63,379 bases of DNA from NCBI GenBank assembly GCA_024682395.1, contig JAIKZH010000004.1, forward strand, positions 1-63,379, given 5' to 3'. Under the pieces are notes generated by a model. It was not told the origin of the DNA, ran no database searches, and saw only the letters and a list, made by a program, of their open reading frames with translations. The position numbers and the translations under genes were made by a program. Below are positions 35,006-42,325 of this stretch, piece after piece (position 1 is the stretch's first letter; every line of letters starts with the position of its first letter). The stretch is from Bacteroidaceae bacterium (GTDB lineage: Bacteria; Bacteroidota; Bacteroidia; Bacteroidales; Bacteroidaceae).

Positions 35006-35323
35006 ATGGCAACAATAGATGATGAAATATTACAAGGTGCAGAAGAAGATGCACAGGAGGTAGCATACATATTAAACTATTTACCACAAGAAGTAAAGGA
35101 AAAATTCGATGAAGACGACATCTATTATTGCATAGATGTTATCCTCGAACATTTCTCTACAACCCAACCTGACAAAGATGGCTATTACGATATAGATCTC
35201 GATGAGTTGACTGATCTGATAATCAAGAAAGCCAAAAAAGAGAAGATTGGTGAGTGGGAACATGATGATGTGTTTTTTATTGTTCAGGCAGAACTCGACT
35301 ACAACGAGCGCATGGATGAATAA
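35006..35323 (+). CDS. Small acidic conserved-type hypothetical protein
   Basis: A 105-aa acidic protein with no family I can name. I chose the ATG at 35006 (MATIDDEIL) because the open frame upstream of it reads through intergenic-looking AT-rich sequence. It is rich in Asp and Glu, contains 'YYDIDLDELTDLIIKKAKKEKIGEW' (cited in part: 'DLDELTDLIIKKAKKE'), and looks alpha-helical throughout with no membrane segment. It lies between trxA and a terminator-like hairpin, so it may share the trxA transcript. Confidence 0.75.
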   Translation: MATIDDEILQGAEEDAQEVAYILNYLPQEVKEKFDEDDIYYCIDVILEHFSTTQPDKDGYYDIDLDELTDLIIKKAKKEKIGEWEHDDVFFIVQAELDYNERMDE

Positions 35324-35325
35324 TT

Positions 35326-35362
35326 TTTCTGTCGGTTTCATCGACGGAAATAAGCACTTTTT
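35326..35362 (+). terminator. Terminator-like hairpin after the 105-aa protein gene
   Basis: A 9-bp stem (35326-35334 with 35342-35350, one G-U pair) with a 7-nt loop begins 3 nt after the stop codon. A T-rich stretch follows at 35358-35362. Confidence 0.65.
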
Positions 35363-35456
35363 CTTTTATGAGAATACTAAGTATATGTAGCTGTTGACAC
35401 CTCATATATAGAACGATAATAATTTCATAAATAACAAGATAAAAGTTATTATAAAT

Positions 35457-36206
35457 ATGTTTGATGGTTATTATGGATATGGGAATGGAATATCTTCATT
35501 ATTCTCATCATTTAATTCGATATATTGGATTTTATTCTTTGGAGTATCTTTAATCAGTTGGCTAGTTCAAGCCAATCTCCAGAGTAAGTTTAATAAGTAT
35601 TCTAAGATACCAGCTTTCTCAGGTATGACAGGTAAAGCCACTGCCGAGAAAATGCTGAGTGATTATGGAATAAAGGATGTAAGCGTTGAATGTATCAGCG
35701 GACAACTTACAGACCATTATAACCCATTAACAAAAACATTGAATCTTAGTACTGCTGTATATAATGGAAATAGCATTATGGCTGTAGCTGTGGCTGCCCA
35801 CGAATGTGGTCATGCTGTACAACATGCAACAGCATACAGTCCACTTACATTGAGAAGCAAGTTGGTTCCGGTTGTAACCTTCTCTTCAAAATGGATGACA
35901 TGGGTCTTACTTGGCGGTATGCTGATTTTAAGTTTCTTCAATAATCCATGGGTATTGGGAGCAGGAATTGTACTATTCTCATTTACAACATTATTCGCAT
36001 TTATTACACTCCCAGTAGAAATAAACGCATCAAGTCGAGCAATAACATGGTTGGACCAACGTGGAATGACCGATAAAATAACACATGAATATGCGGTTAA
36101 GGCTTTGCGTGCAGCAGCTTATACATATGTTGTCGCAGCATTAAGTTCTTTGGCTTCATTATTGTATTATTTGATGATATTCTTATCTGGTTCAAGAAGA
36201 AGATAA
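35457..36206 (+). CDS. Membrane zinc metallopeptidase, YugP family
   Basis: A 249-aa inner-membrane protein of the YugP-like (neutral zinc metallopeptidase_2) family. The N-terminus is Gly/Tyr rich, then a membrane helix near 25-42. The zinc site HECGH lies in 'VAVAAHECGHAVQHA', about residue 120. 'YSPLTLRSKLVPVV' and three further helices follow ('ALSSLASLLYYLMIFL' at the end). Its stop codon overlaps the rpoN start by one base, so the two are translationally coupled. The physiological substrate is unknown. Confidence 0.92.
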   Translation: MFDGYYGYGNGISSLFSSFNSIYWILFFGVSLISWLVQANLQSKFNKYSKIPAFSGMTGKATAEKMLSDYGIKDVSVECISGQLTDHYNPLTKTLNLSTAVYNGNSIMAVAVAAHECGHAVQHATAYSPLTLRSKLVPVVTFSSKWMTWVLLGGMLILSFFNNPWVLGAGIVLFSFTTLFAFITLPVEINASSRAITWLDQRGMTDKITHEYAVKALRAAAYTYVVAALSSLASLLYYLMIFLSGSRRR

Positions 36207-37666
36207 TGCCGCAAACGCAAGGACAGAAACAGATTCAGACAGAACGTCAGTTGTTGAGGCTTTCTCCTCAACAACTGCAACTTGTTAAACTCATTGAGAT
36301 GCCCGTCAATGAATTGGAAGAGCATATTAAAAATGAGGTTATAGATAATGTTGCATTAGAAGAAGGACGTGGTAATAGGGAAATCGAAGGAAGTGATGAG
36401 GAAGAACCGCTCGATAACGAACAAGTTGCAAGTGGCGCAGATTCTGATTCTATATTCGATGATTATGCCTCACCTGATGATGTTCCGTCATATTTATATA
36501 ATCAGCGAGAAACCGAACGCTCAGATATGCCGATAGGTGATACTCGCTCTTTTATAGATGATCTTACCGCACAGATAGCAGAACACGACTTAAACGAGCA
36601 TCAAATCCAGTTAATAGAATATTTGATTGGATCTCTTAATAATAATGGTTTTATCGACCGTTCTTTATCGGACTTGGCCGATGACCTTATCATATATCAA
36701 GGTATCGAAACGAGTGAAGAAGAACTTGAACATATGATTAAGATTCTTCATCAGTTTGATCCTGCAGGGATAGGAGCACGAAACATTCAGGAATGCCTTC
36801 TTATTCAACTCGAACGCGAGAATCTGAAGGATTCGCTCGAATACAAAATTATTGAGAATTATTACGATGAATTCGTAACACAACGCACAGAAAAACTCTC
36901 CAGAGAACTTTCAATCACAGCCGATCGAATTCATGAAGCATTTAGTAATCTGTCGCGATTAAATCCATATCCGGGTATTTCTTTGTGTGAGTCCTCTATT
37001 GATAGAGTTCAAACAATAATTCCCGATTTCATCGTGGAAACAACTCCTGATGGTAATATTTCAATAACTCTTAATGATGGCGATATCCCCGAACTCCATG
37101 TCAGTAAGGAATACGCTGATCAGTTAAAGAATTATATGAGTAATTCAAAGAATATGTCGCGTAGCGAGAAAGAAGCATTTGAATATACACGTCAGAAGGT
37201 TGAATCAGCACGCTCTTTTATAGCATCTATACAACAACGCCATAATACATTGTATCAGACAATGAAAGCTATAGCGCATTATCAGAAGGATTTTATCCTT
37301 ACTCAAGATGAGACAATGCTGAGAACAATGCGTCTGGCTGACATCGCAGAACAGGTAGGACTGGATCTTTCCACAATATCCAGAGTACGAAACAGTAAAT
37401 ATGTACTTATTGACGGCAGTTTGTATTCTTTGGACATATTCTTCCGACGTTCGCGCATCAATGCAGAAGGTGAAGAAATGGAGCATTCACTGATTACAGA
37501 TACTATAAGGCAGTTGATTGATTCTGAGGATAAGGCAAATCCTTTGTCAGATCAACAATTAGAGAAACTCCTACGCGAGAAAGGTATAAACATCAGTAGG
37601 CGTACAATAGCAAAATATCGAGGTCAGATGGGAATTCCATCAACCATGCAGAGAAAAGATGTGTAG
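36206..37666 (+). CDS. rpoN: RNA polymerase sigma-54 factor
   Basis: Sigma-54 directs RNA polymerase to -24/-12 promoters and needs AAA+ activators. Region I is the Gln-rich start 'QTERQLLRLSPQQLQLVKLIEMP'-type helix, here with 'LLRLSPQQLQLVKL'. The acidic region II is at about residues 55-110. The core-binding domain runs from about 115. The C-terminal RpoN box is 'ISRRTIAKYRGQMGIPS' near residue 470. 486 aa is normal. No sigma-54 activator gene or clear -24/-12 promoter was noticed in the window. It is coupled to the YugP-type protease gene. Confidence 0.96.
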   Translation: MPQTQGQKQIQTERQLLRLSPQQLQLVKLIEMPVNELEEHIKNEVIDNVALEEGRGNREIEGSDEEEPLDNEQVASGADSDSIFDDYASPDDVPSYLYNQRETERSDMPIGDTRSFIDDLTAQIAEHDLNEHQIQLIEYLIGSLNNNGFIDRSLSDLADDLIIYQGIETSEEELEHMIKILHQFDPAGIGARNIQECLLIQLERENLKDSLEYKIIENYYDEFVTQRTEKLSRELSITADRIHEAFSNLSRLNPYPGISLCESSIDRVQTIIPDFIVETTPDGNISITLNDGDIPELHVSKEYADQLKNYMSNSKNMSRSEKEAFEYTRQKVESARSFIASIQQRHNTLYQTMKAIAHYQKDFILTQDETMLRTMRLADIAEQVGLDLSTISRVRNSKYVLIDGSLYSLDIFFRRSRINAEGEEMEHSLITDTIRQLIDSEDKANPLSDQQLEKLLREKGINISRRTIAKYRGQMGIPSTMQRKDV

Positions 37667-37737
37667 CAAGCTATTGAATTGATTGATAGAAATGATAAAT
37701 GAATAATATTTGATTTTACAAATAAATTGCCAAGGTT

Positions 37738-38367
37738 ATGATTAATATAACAACACGAAGTTTTATAAAGGCTGCTAAGATCTACTCAATGGTCTTTTCG
37801 CCTTTTTATGCCCCATTCTGGGCTTTCGTTTGGCTTTTTCTTTTCAGTCATCTTAGATTGTCTCCATGGAGATATAAATTATCTGTGTTAATAACAGTAT
37901 TGATGTTTACTATCGTTATTCCACGTGTAACAATCAATATATTTCGTAAGATCAACAAATGGACTCATTGGCAATTAAGTCATCGAGAACACCGATCTAC
38001 ACCTTATTTCATCACAATTGTAAGTTATATTGCGTGTGTGATGATTTTCATGAATCAAAATCAAGCTCAGTTCATGAGGGGAATACTTATTGCTACGTTG
38101 GTTTCCGGTTTAACATGCGCTGTATTGAATATATGGTGGAAGATTAGCACTCATATGGCAGGAATGGGAGGATTGTTGGGAGCAATCATTGCTTTTGGCT
38201 ATTTGTTTTATTTCAACCCGTTGCCAATGATGTGTGTTCTACTGTTTATGTCAGGACTTATGGGAACAAGTCGTATGGCATTGCGTCAGCATAGTTTGTC
38301 TCAGGTTATCATCGGATTCTTTATAGGACTTGTCTATGCCTTGATTTTCATCCTGATTGGGTGGTAA
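37738..38367 (+). CDS. PAP2-like membrane protein, divergent
   Basis: A 209-aa protein with about five membrane helices. A degenerate phosphatidic-acid phosphatase pattern can be seen: '[11 protein letters not shown]' resembles the PSGH-type motif, and '[22 protein letters not shown]' (cited in part as '[12 protein letters not shown]') resembles the SRxxxxxHxxxD motif, with Gln where Asp is expected. The first Arg/Lys motif is not evident. It may be a lipid phosphatase of altered activity or simply a relative of the fold. Its end overlaps the in-frame upstream extension of purE but not the chosen purE start. Confidence 0.65.
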   Translation: MINITTRSFIKAAKIYSMVFSPFYAPFWAFVWLFLFSHLRLSPWRYKLSVLITVLMFTIVIPRVTINIFRKINKWTHWQLSHREHRSTPYFITIVSYIACVMIFMNQNQAQFMRGILIATLVSGLTCAVLNIWWKISTHMAGMGGLLGAIIAFGYLFYFNPLPMMCVLLFMSGLMGTSRMALRQHSLSQVIIGFFIGLVYALIFILIGW

Positions 38368-38419
38368 CTTGCATTTGAATATTGACATTAATTATAATCA
38401 ACAAATAAATAAAAAAGAT

Positions 38420-38824
38420 ATGGTATCAATCATCATGGGCAGTCAATCTGACATGCCAGTAATGGAAAAGGCAAAAGCCTATCTTGAGGAACAAGGTGTT
38501 CCTTATGAAGTAAATGTTATTTCTGCTCACAGAAATCCAGAGGGTGTGGCAGAATTTGCAAAAACAGCTAAAGATCGTGGTGTAAAAGTTATAATTGCAG
38601 GTGCAGGAATGGCTGCAGCCTTACCTGGTGTTATTGCTGCATATACTTCATTACCAGTTATTGGCGTTCCAATCAAATCAGGTGCATTACAGGGTATGGA
38701 TGCCTTACTCGCTATCGTACAGATGCCTCCTGGAGTACCAGTAGCAACTATGGCTATCGACGGAGCAAAGAATGCGGCTGTGTTTGCATGTAAAATATTA
38801 AGTTTATGCGCAGAAAAACAATAG
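38420..38824 (+). CDS. purE: N5-carboxyaminoimidazole ribonucleotide mutase, C-terminally short
   Basis: Converts N5-CAIR to CAIR in purine synthesis. I chose the ATG at 38420 ([15 protein letters not shown]) because the family begins there; an open frame extends 21 codons upstream. The active-site set is intact: 'GSQSD', 'SAHRNPE', '[15 protein letters not shown]' and '[13 protein letters not shown]'. At 134 aa it ends at '[10 protein letters not shown]' and lacks the roughly 25-30-residue C-terminal helix seen in E. coli (169 aa) and Bacteroides PurE. Its last 19 bases overlap the ispG start. Function is probably retained, but the oligomer may be altered. Confidence 0.93.
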   Translation: MVSIIMGSQSDMPVMEKAKAYLEEQGVPYEVNVISAHRNPEGVAEFAKTAKDRGVKVIIAGAGMAAALPGVIAAYTSLPVIGVPIKSGALQGMDALLAIVQMPPGVPVATMAIDGAKNAAVFACKILSLCAEKQ

Positions 38825-39990
38825 AGGTACATGTCGGAAATCTTCCGATGGGTGGCGATAATCCCATTCGTGTACAGTCTATGACTACATGTCCTACAAC
38901 TGACACAGAGGGCTGTATCGCTCAAATTAAACGTATTGTCGATGCAGGAGGAGAATATGTCCGTCTTACTACACAAGGTATTCGTGAGGCCGAGAATCTT
39001 AAGAATATTCGTGAAGGTTTATTACGCGACGGATATAATGTCCCATTGATTGCTGATGTACATTTCAATGCTAAGGTGGCTGATGTAGCAGCATTATATG
39101 CTGATAAGGTCAGAATCAACCCTGGTAACTACATTGATCCAGCACGTAAGTTTAAGCATATCGATTATACCGACGAGGAATATCAAGAGGAAATAAAGAA
39201 ACTTGAAGCTCGATTCATCTCGTTTTTGAACATCTGTAAGGCACATCATACTGCAATCAGAATTGGTGTGAATCACGGAAGTCTTTCCGATAGAATCATG
39301 AGCCGATATGGCGACACTCCCGAAGGTATGGTGGAGAGTTGTATGGAGTTCCTTCGTGTGTGCGTTAAGGAGAACTTCACTGACGTTGTTATCTCAATCA
39401 AGGCTTCGAATACTAATGTCATGGTCACAACCGTTCGTCTTCTCGTAAAGACTATGGATGAGGCTGATATGCACTTCCCTCTTCACCTTGGTGTCACTGA
39501 GGCAGGTGAGGGCGAGGACGGACGTCTTAAAAGTGCTGTAGGCATTGGTAGCCTTTTGGTCGATGGAATCGGTGATACAATACGTGTAAGTCTTAGCGAG
39601 GCACCGGAAAAGGAAATCCCTGTTGCCTTTGGTATTCTTCAGGCAGCAGGTGCACGAATCACAAAAACAGAGTTTATCTCATGCCCAGGTTGTGGTCGTA
39701 CCTTGTATAATCTTGAGGAAACCATCGCTAAGATAAAAAAGGCCTTCGCTGAGTTTGAAAAAGAACAGGCTGCGAATTCATCTAATAAGTCTCCAAAAGC
39801 ATTGAAGATAGCAATAATGGGTTGTATAGTCAATGGACCAGGTGAGATGGCAGATGCTGATTATGGATATGTTGGTGCCGCAAGAGGTAAAGTCAGTCTG
39901 TACAAGCAAAAACAATGTATTGAGATGAATATTCCTGAGGAAGAGGCGGTAGAACGTCTAATAAGTTTTATAAAACAAGACCTCAAATAG
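38806..39990 (+). CDS. ispG: 4-hydroxy-3-methylbut-2-enyl-diphosphate synthase, short form
   Basis: Fe-S enzyme of the MEP isoprenoid pathway. The TIM barrel runs from '[19 protein letters not shown]' to '[22 protein letters not shown]'. The C-terminal [4Fe-4S] domain has '[15 protein letters not shown]' (two Cys and the conserved Glu) and '[21 protein letters not shown]' (third Cys). In Bacteroides and Porphyromonas, as I recall, IspG is about 600 aa because a large extra domain (A*) lies between these parts. Here the barrel passes directly to the Fe-S domain and the protein is 394 aa. The start codon overlaps the purE end by 19 nt. Confidence 0.95.
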   Translation: MRRKTIEVHVGNLPMGGDNPIRVQSMTTCPTTDTEGCIAQIKRIVDAGGEYVRLTTQGIREAENLKNIREGLLRDGYNVPLIADVHFNAKVADVAALYADKVRINPGNYIDPARKFKHIDYTDEEYQEEIKKLEARFISFLNICKAHHTAIRIGVNHGSLSDRIMSRYGDTPEGMVESCMEFLRVCVKENFTDVVISIKASNTNVMVTTVRLLVKTMDEADMHFPLHLGVTEAGEGEDGRLKSAVGIGSLLVDGIGDTIRVSLSEAPEKEIPVAFGILQAAGARITKTEFISCPGCGRTLYNLEETIAKIKKAFAEFEKEQAANSSNKSPKALKIAIMGCIVNGPGEMADADYGYVGAARGKVSLYKQKQCIEMNIPEEEAVERLISFIKQDLK

Positions 39991-40006
39991 CATCCGCATT
40001 ATGATT

Positions 40007-40144
40007 ACAATTGAAAATTGATAATTGATAATTAGCGTAACTCCTGAGGATATTGCGTTAAGTTATATCCCCTACATATTGTGATATGTCAAATCATTGC
40101 ATCTGCAAAATAATTATCAATTGTCAATTTTCAATTCTCAATTG
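40007..40144. repeat. MITE-like intergenic repeat with terminal inverted repeats
   Basis: A 138-bp element. Its left end (40007-40034, built of AATTGATAATT-type units) is the inverted complement of its right end (40111-40144, ATTATCAATTG/TTTCAATTCTCAATTGT). The interior holds CTCCTGAGGATATTGCG (40041-40057) and the dyad ACATAT-TGTG-ATATGT, both of which recur in the composite repeat at 60461-61085 (the first one inverted). It lies between ispG and the 204-aa secreted protein gene, directly before that gene's promoter. No coding content. Confidence 0.8.
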
Positions 40145-40185
40145 TGACTCTGCCACCTGTGCTTCCCCTAAAAAATGTTGATTTA

Positions 40186-40217
40186 TTTGTTAGGTTCAAT
40201 AATAATCTTTATCTTTG
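40186..40217 (+). promoter_or_regulatory. Promoter of the three-gene secreted redoxin operon
   Basis: TTTG (40186-40189) and TATCTTTG (40210-40217) are separated by 20 nt, 34 nt before the start codon. Good Bacteroidetes consensus. It begins about 40 bp after the repeat element ends. Confidence 0.75.
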
Positions 40218-40250
40218 CTTATATATTAACCTATAAAACACCAAATAGTT

Positions 40251-40865
40251 ATGAATAAGAAAAATCTCCTTACCTTACTGCTTATTTTCTTTGTTGCAGT
40301 ATTCGGACATGCTCAGGTAATCAGCAAGGCAGAACCAACTCCTCAAGATTATATTAATCTACTCAACAAACAAGGGTATTATGTTGCCTCTCTTGATCTG
40401 TCTGCATTCGAGAAAGACAAATATCTTATGACTCCCGTTATCAATGTCTATTCTAACGGAAAACTGCAAGAGAATCTTTTTGAAGAATTTGGAATCGGAT
40501 ATACGAATAGCGAACCCATAATCACAGTAGGAATTGTACCTAAGTCGGATTCTTTGATTGCATGCAATTTTCAATTCGACAAAAAATGTAGTATAGGTAT
40601 GACCTTACCTCTTAGGGCTGTTAAAAACGAATCTGATGATTCTGATGTTTTCTTTTATAAACCTCGCCCCTTTGTCGCACCAGCAGAATGGAATGAGAAC
40701 GATGTAATCCCAATCCTATCTTATAGTAGTGCGTGGTATGATCCAGAATCGCAAATTTGTAGAAACTGTGATGAGGATGAGTTTGATAAAGATTTTATCA
40801 ATAGTGTTACCTTTAGGAAAAGTTCTCATGTTTATGTCTTTGGCATAAAAATAAGAAAATTATAA
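40251..40865 (+). CDS. Secreted hypothetical protein
   Basis: A 204-aa protein with a clear signal peptide ('LLTLLLIFFVAVFGHAQ', cleavage likely after AQ around residue 22). The mature part begins 'PTPQDYINLLNKQGYYVASLD' (in part 'QDYINLLNKQGYYV') and is beta-rich, with Cys residues at 'CNFQFDKKC' and a CxxC at 'CRNC' near residue 170. I do not recognise a named domain. It is the first gene of a three-gene unit with two TlpA-like redoxins (1 nt and 13 nt gaps), so it may be a partner or substrate of extracytoplasmic thiol chemistry. Confidence 0.78.
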   Translation: MNKKNLLTLLLIFFVAVFGHAQVISKAEPTPQDYINLLNKQGYYVASLDLSAFEKDKYLMTPVINVYSNGKLQENLFEEFGIGYTNSEPIITVGIVPKSDSLIACNFQFDKKCSIGMTLPLRAVKNESDDSDVFFYKPRPFVAPAEWNENDVIPILSYSSAWYDPESQICRNCDEDEFDKDFINSVTFRKSSHVYVFGIKIRKL

Positions 40866-40866
40866 A

Positions 40867-42312
40867 ATGAAATACATATTAATCCTTTTTTCTTTTTGGG
40901 CTGTGACAATACAAGCACAGTCTATAAAGTCTACTACCATTAAAGGTTATTCTCCTACATTGAAAGATAATACAATCGCTGAGTGCATTATAGATAGGAC
41001 ACGTGTGGCATCAGATACAGTAAAAGCCGGACATTTTTCGATGACCGTTCCTGTGGAGAAATTGACTGAGAGTATGCTGTTCCTTAAGGGAGAAGGTTGT
41101 CCGAGGTATTTGAAAAAATTCTATCTGGCTCCTGATATTGAAGTGAACTTAACAGGTACAGATTGTATATACCCAACATGGAAAGTGGAGAGTCCACTAC
41201 CAGAACAGATTACTTCCAATCGTATCTTTGAACATATTAAAGATGCCCTTACGGAATATATTCAACTTAGTTTGGTTAATGCCCCATACGAAAAACAGGA
41301 TTCTGTCTATGACATTATAATAAAACAAACGATAGACTTTTTACCAACCTTGCCAATAGATTTGGCAGTATTGGATGAACTTGAGGGTGTAGCCTTATAT
41401 GCAACCGATGTTGATGAGTTTCCTTACATTGAACAGTTGAAAACAATTGAAAAGTCAATTTCAATTCGTACACCTAAGATATATGAGGAAAAACTCACCT
41501 ACATCCATTCGCTTTTATATCCTTCTCACATTCTGCAAATTGGTGAAGAGGCTGTAGATACTGATTTCTTTGATATGAAAGGCTGTATCCATCACTTAAC
41601 TGAATTGTATGGACGCTATCTACTTCTCGACTTTTGGAGTCTTGGTTGCGGTCCTTGTCTGACTGCAGAACCCGAGATGCGATATGTACGTGAGTTGATG
41701 AAAGATAAGATGGAAATCATAGGAATAAACATTGACAAGTTGTCGTCTTGGCAAGAAAGCGATTGGAGTAAACAAATCGTATGGATGAATTGGAGTGATG
41801 GTAAGAAGGGTAAAAACGGCATAAATAGTGTATATTGTGACAATGCATCCGTTCCGTATTATGTGTTGATTTCGCCAAATAATCGCATTATTTGGAAATT
41901 TGAGGGATATATTCCAGGTATGTTTTTAGGCATGTTCGAATCAATTAATGGCCCAAAACAAGACAATAGTCGAAACCTATCGCTTGCTATCCGACATATT
42001 GAAACTAACACAATCGGCACTACGATTAATTTTCGTTATTATGGTACCAATAAAACTAAATTTCTAATAGCAAGTAATTCTTATCTCATTGCTAATGGTC
42101 GCAAATATAAGTTGAAGTCTGCTGAAGGTGTCACACTTGATCGAGATAATCATCCTTTACAGACAATATGCGAAGACAAGAATCTTAATCTTAATTCGCT
42201 GTTTTACTCCGATTTCAAACTTACATTTGAACCATTTGAAAGAATACCAACTTCATTCGATTTTAGAGGTGGTGATGGTAATTATTATATACAAAATATT
42301 TCAATAGAATAA
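40867..42312 (+). CDS. Secreted TlpA/ResA-like thioredoxin-fold protein with C-terminal accessory domain
   Basis: A signal peptide (about residues 1-18, 'ILFSFWAVTIQAQ') is followed by an N-terminal beta-rich domain to about 130, a helical region, and then the redoxin domain at about 235-360. The active site is 'FWSLGCGPCLTAEPEM' (CGPC) and 'ASVPYYVLISPNNRI' is the cis-Pro segment. After it comes a beta domain of about 110 aa ('INFRYYGTNKTKFLIASNSYLIANGRKYKLKSAEGV', cited in part as 'SNSYLIANGRKYKLKSAEG' and 'TSFDFRGGDG'). That domain resembles the N-terminal domain of the next gene's product. Role: periplasmic disulfide or thiol reduction, inferred from the fold. Confidence 0.85.
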   Translation: MKYILILFSFWAVTIQAQSIKSTTIKGYSPTLKDNTIAECIIDRTRVASDTVKAGHFSMTVPVEKLTESMLFLKGEGCPRYLKKFYLAPDIEVNLTGTDCIYPTWKVESPLPEQITSNRIFEHIKDALTEYIQLSLVNAPYEKQDSVYDIIIKQTIDFLPTLPIDLAVLDELEGVALYATDVDEFPYIEQLKTIEKSISIRTPKIYEEKLTYIHSLLYPSHILQIGEEAVDTDFFDMKGCIHHLTELYGRYLLLDFWSLGCGPCLTAEPEMRYVRELMKDKMEIIGINIDKLSSWQESDWSKQIVWMNWSDGKKGKNGINSVYCDNASVPYYVLISPNNRIIWKFEGYIPGMFLGMFESINGPKQDNSRNLSLAIRHIETNTIGTTINFRYYGTNKTKFLIASNSYLIANGRKYKLKSAEGVTLDRDNHPLQTICEDKNLNLNSLFYSDFKLTFEPFERIPTSFDFRGGDGNYYIQNISIE

Positions 42313-42325
42313 ATATATACTTAGT

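Noticed and set aside
38357-38419. Upstream extension of purE in frame
   Set aside because: It overlaps the end of the PAP2-like gene, has no similarity to PurE N-termini, and the ATG at 38420 begins exactly at the conserved strand.
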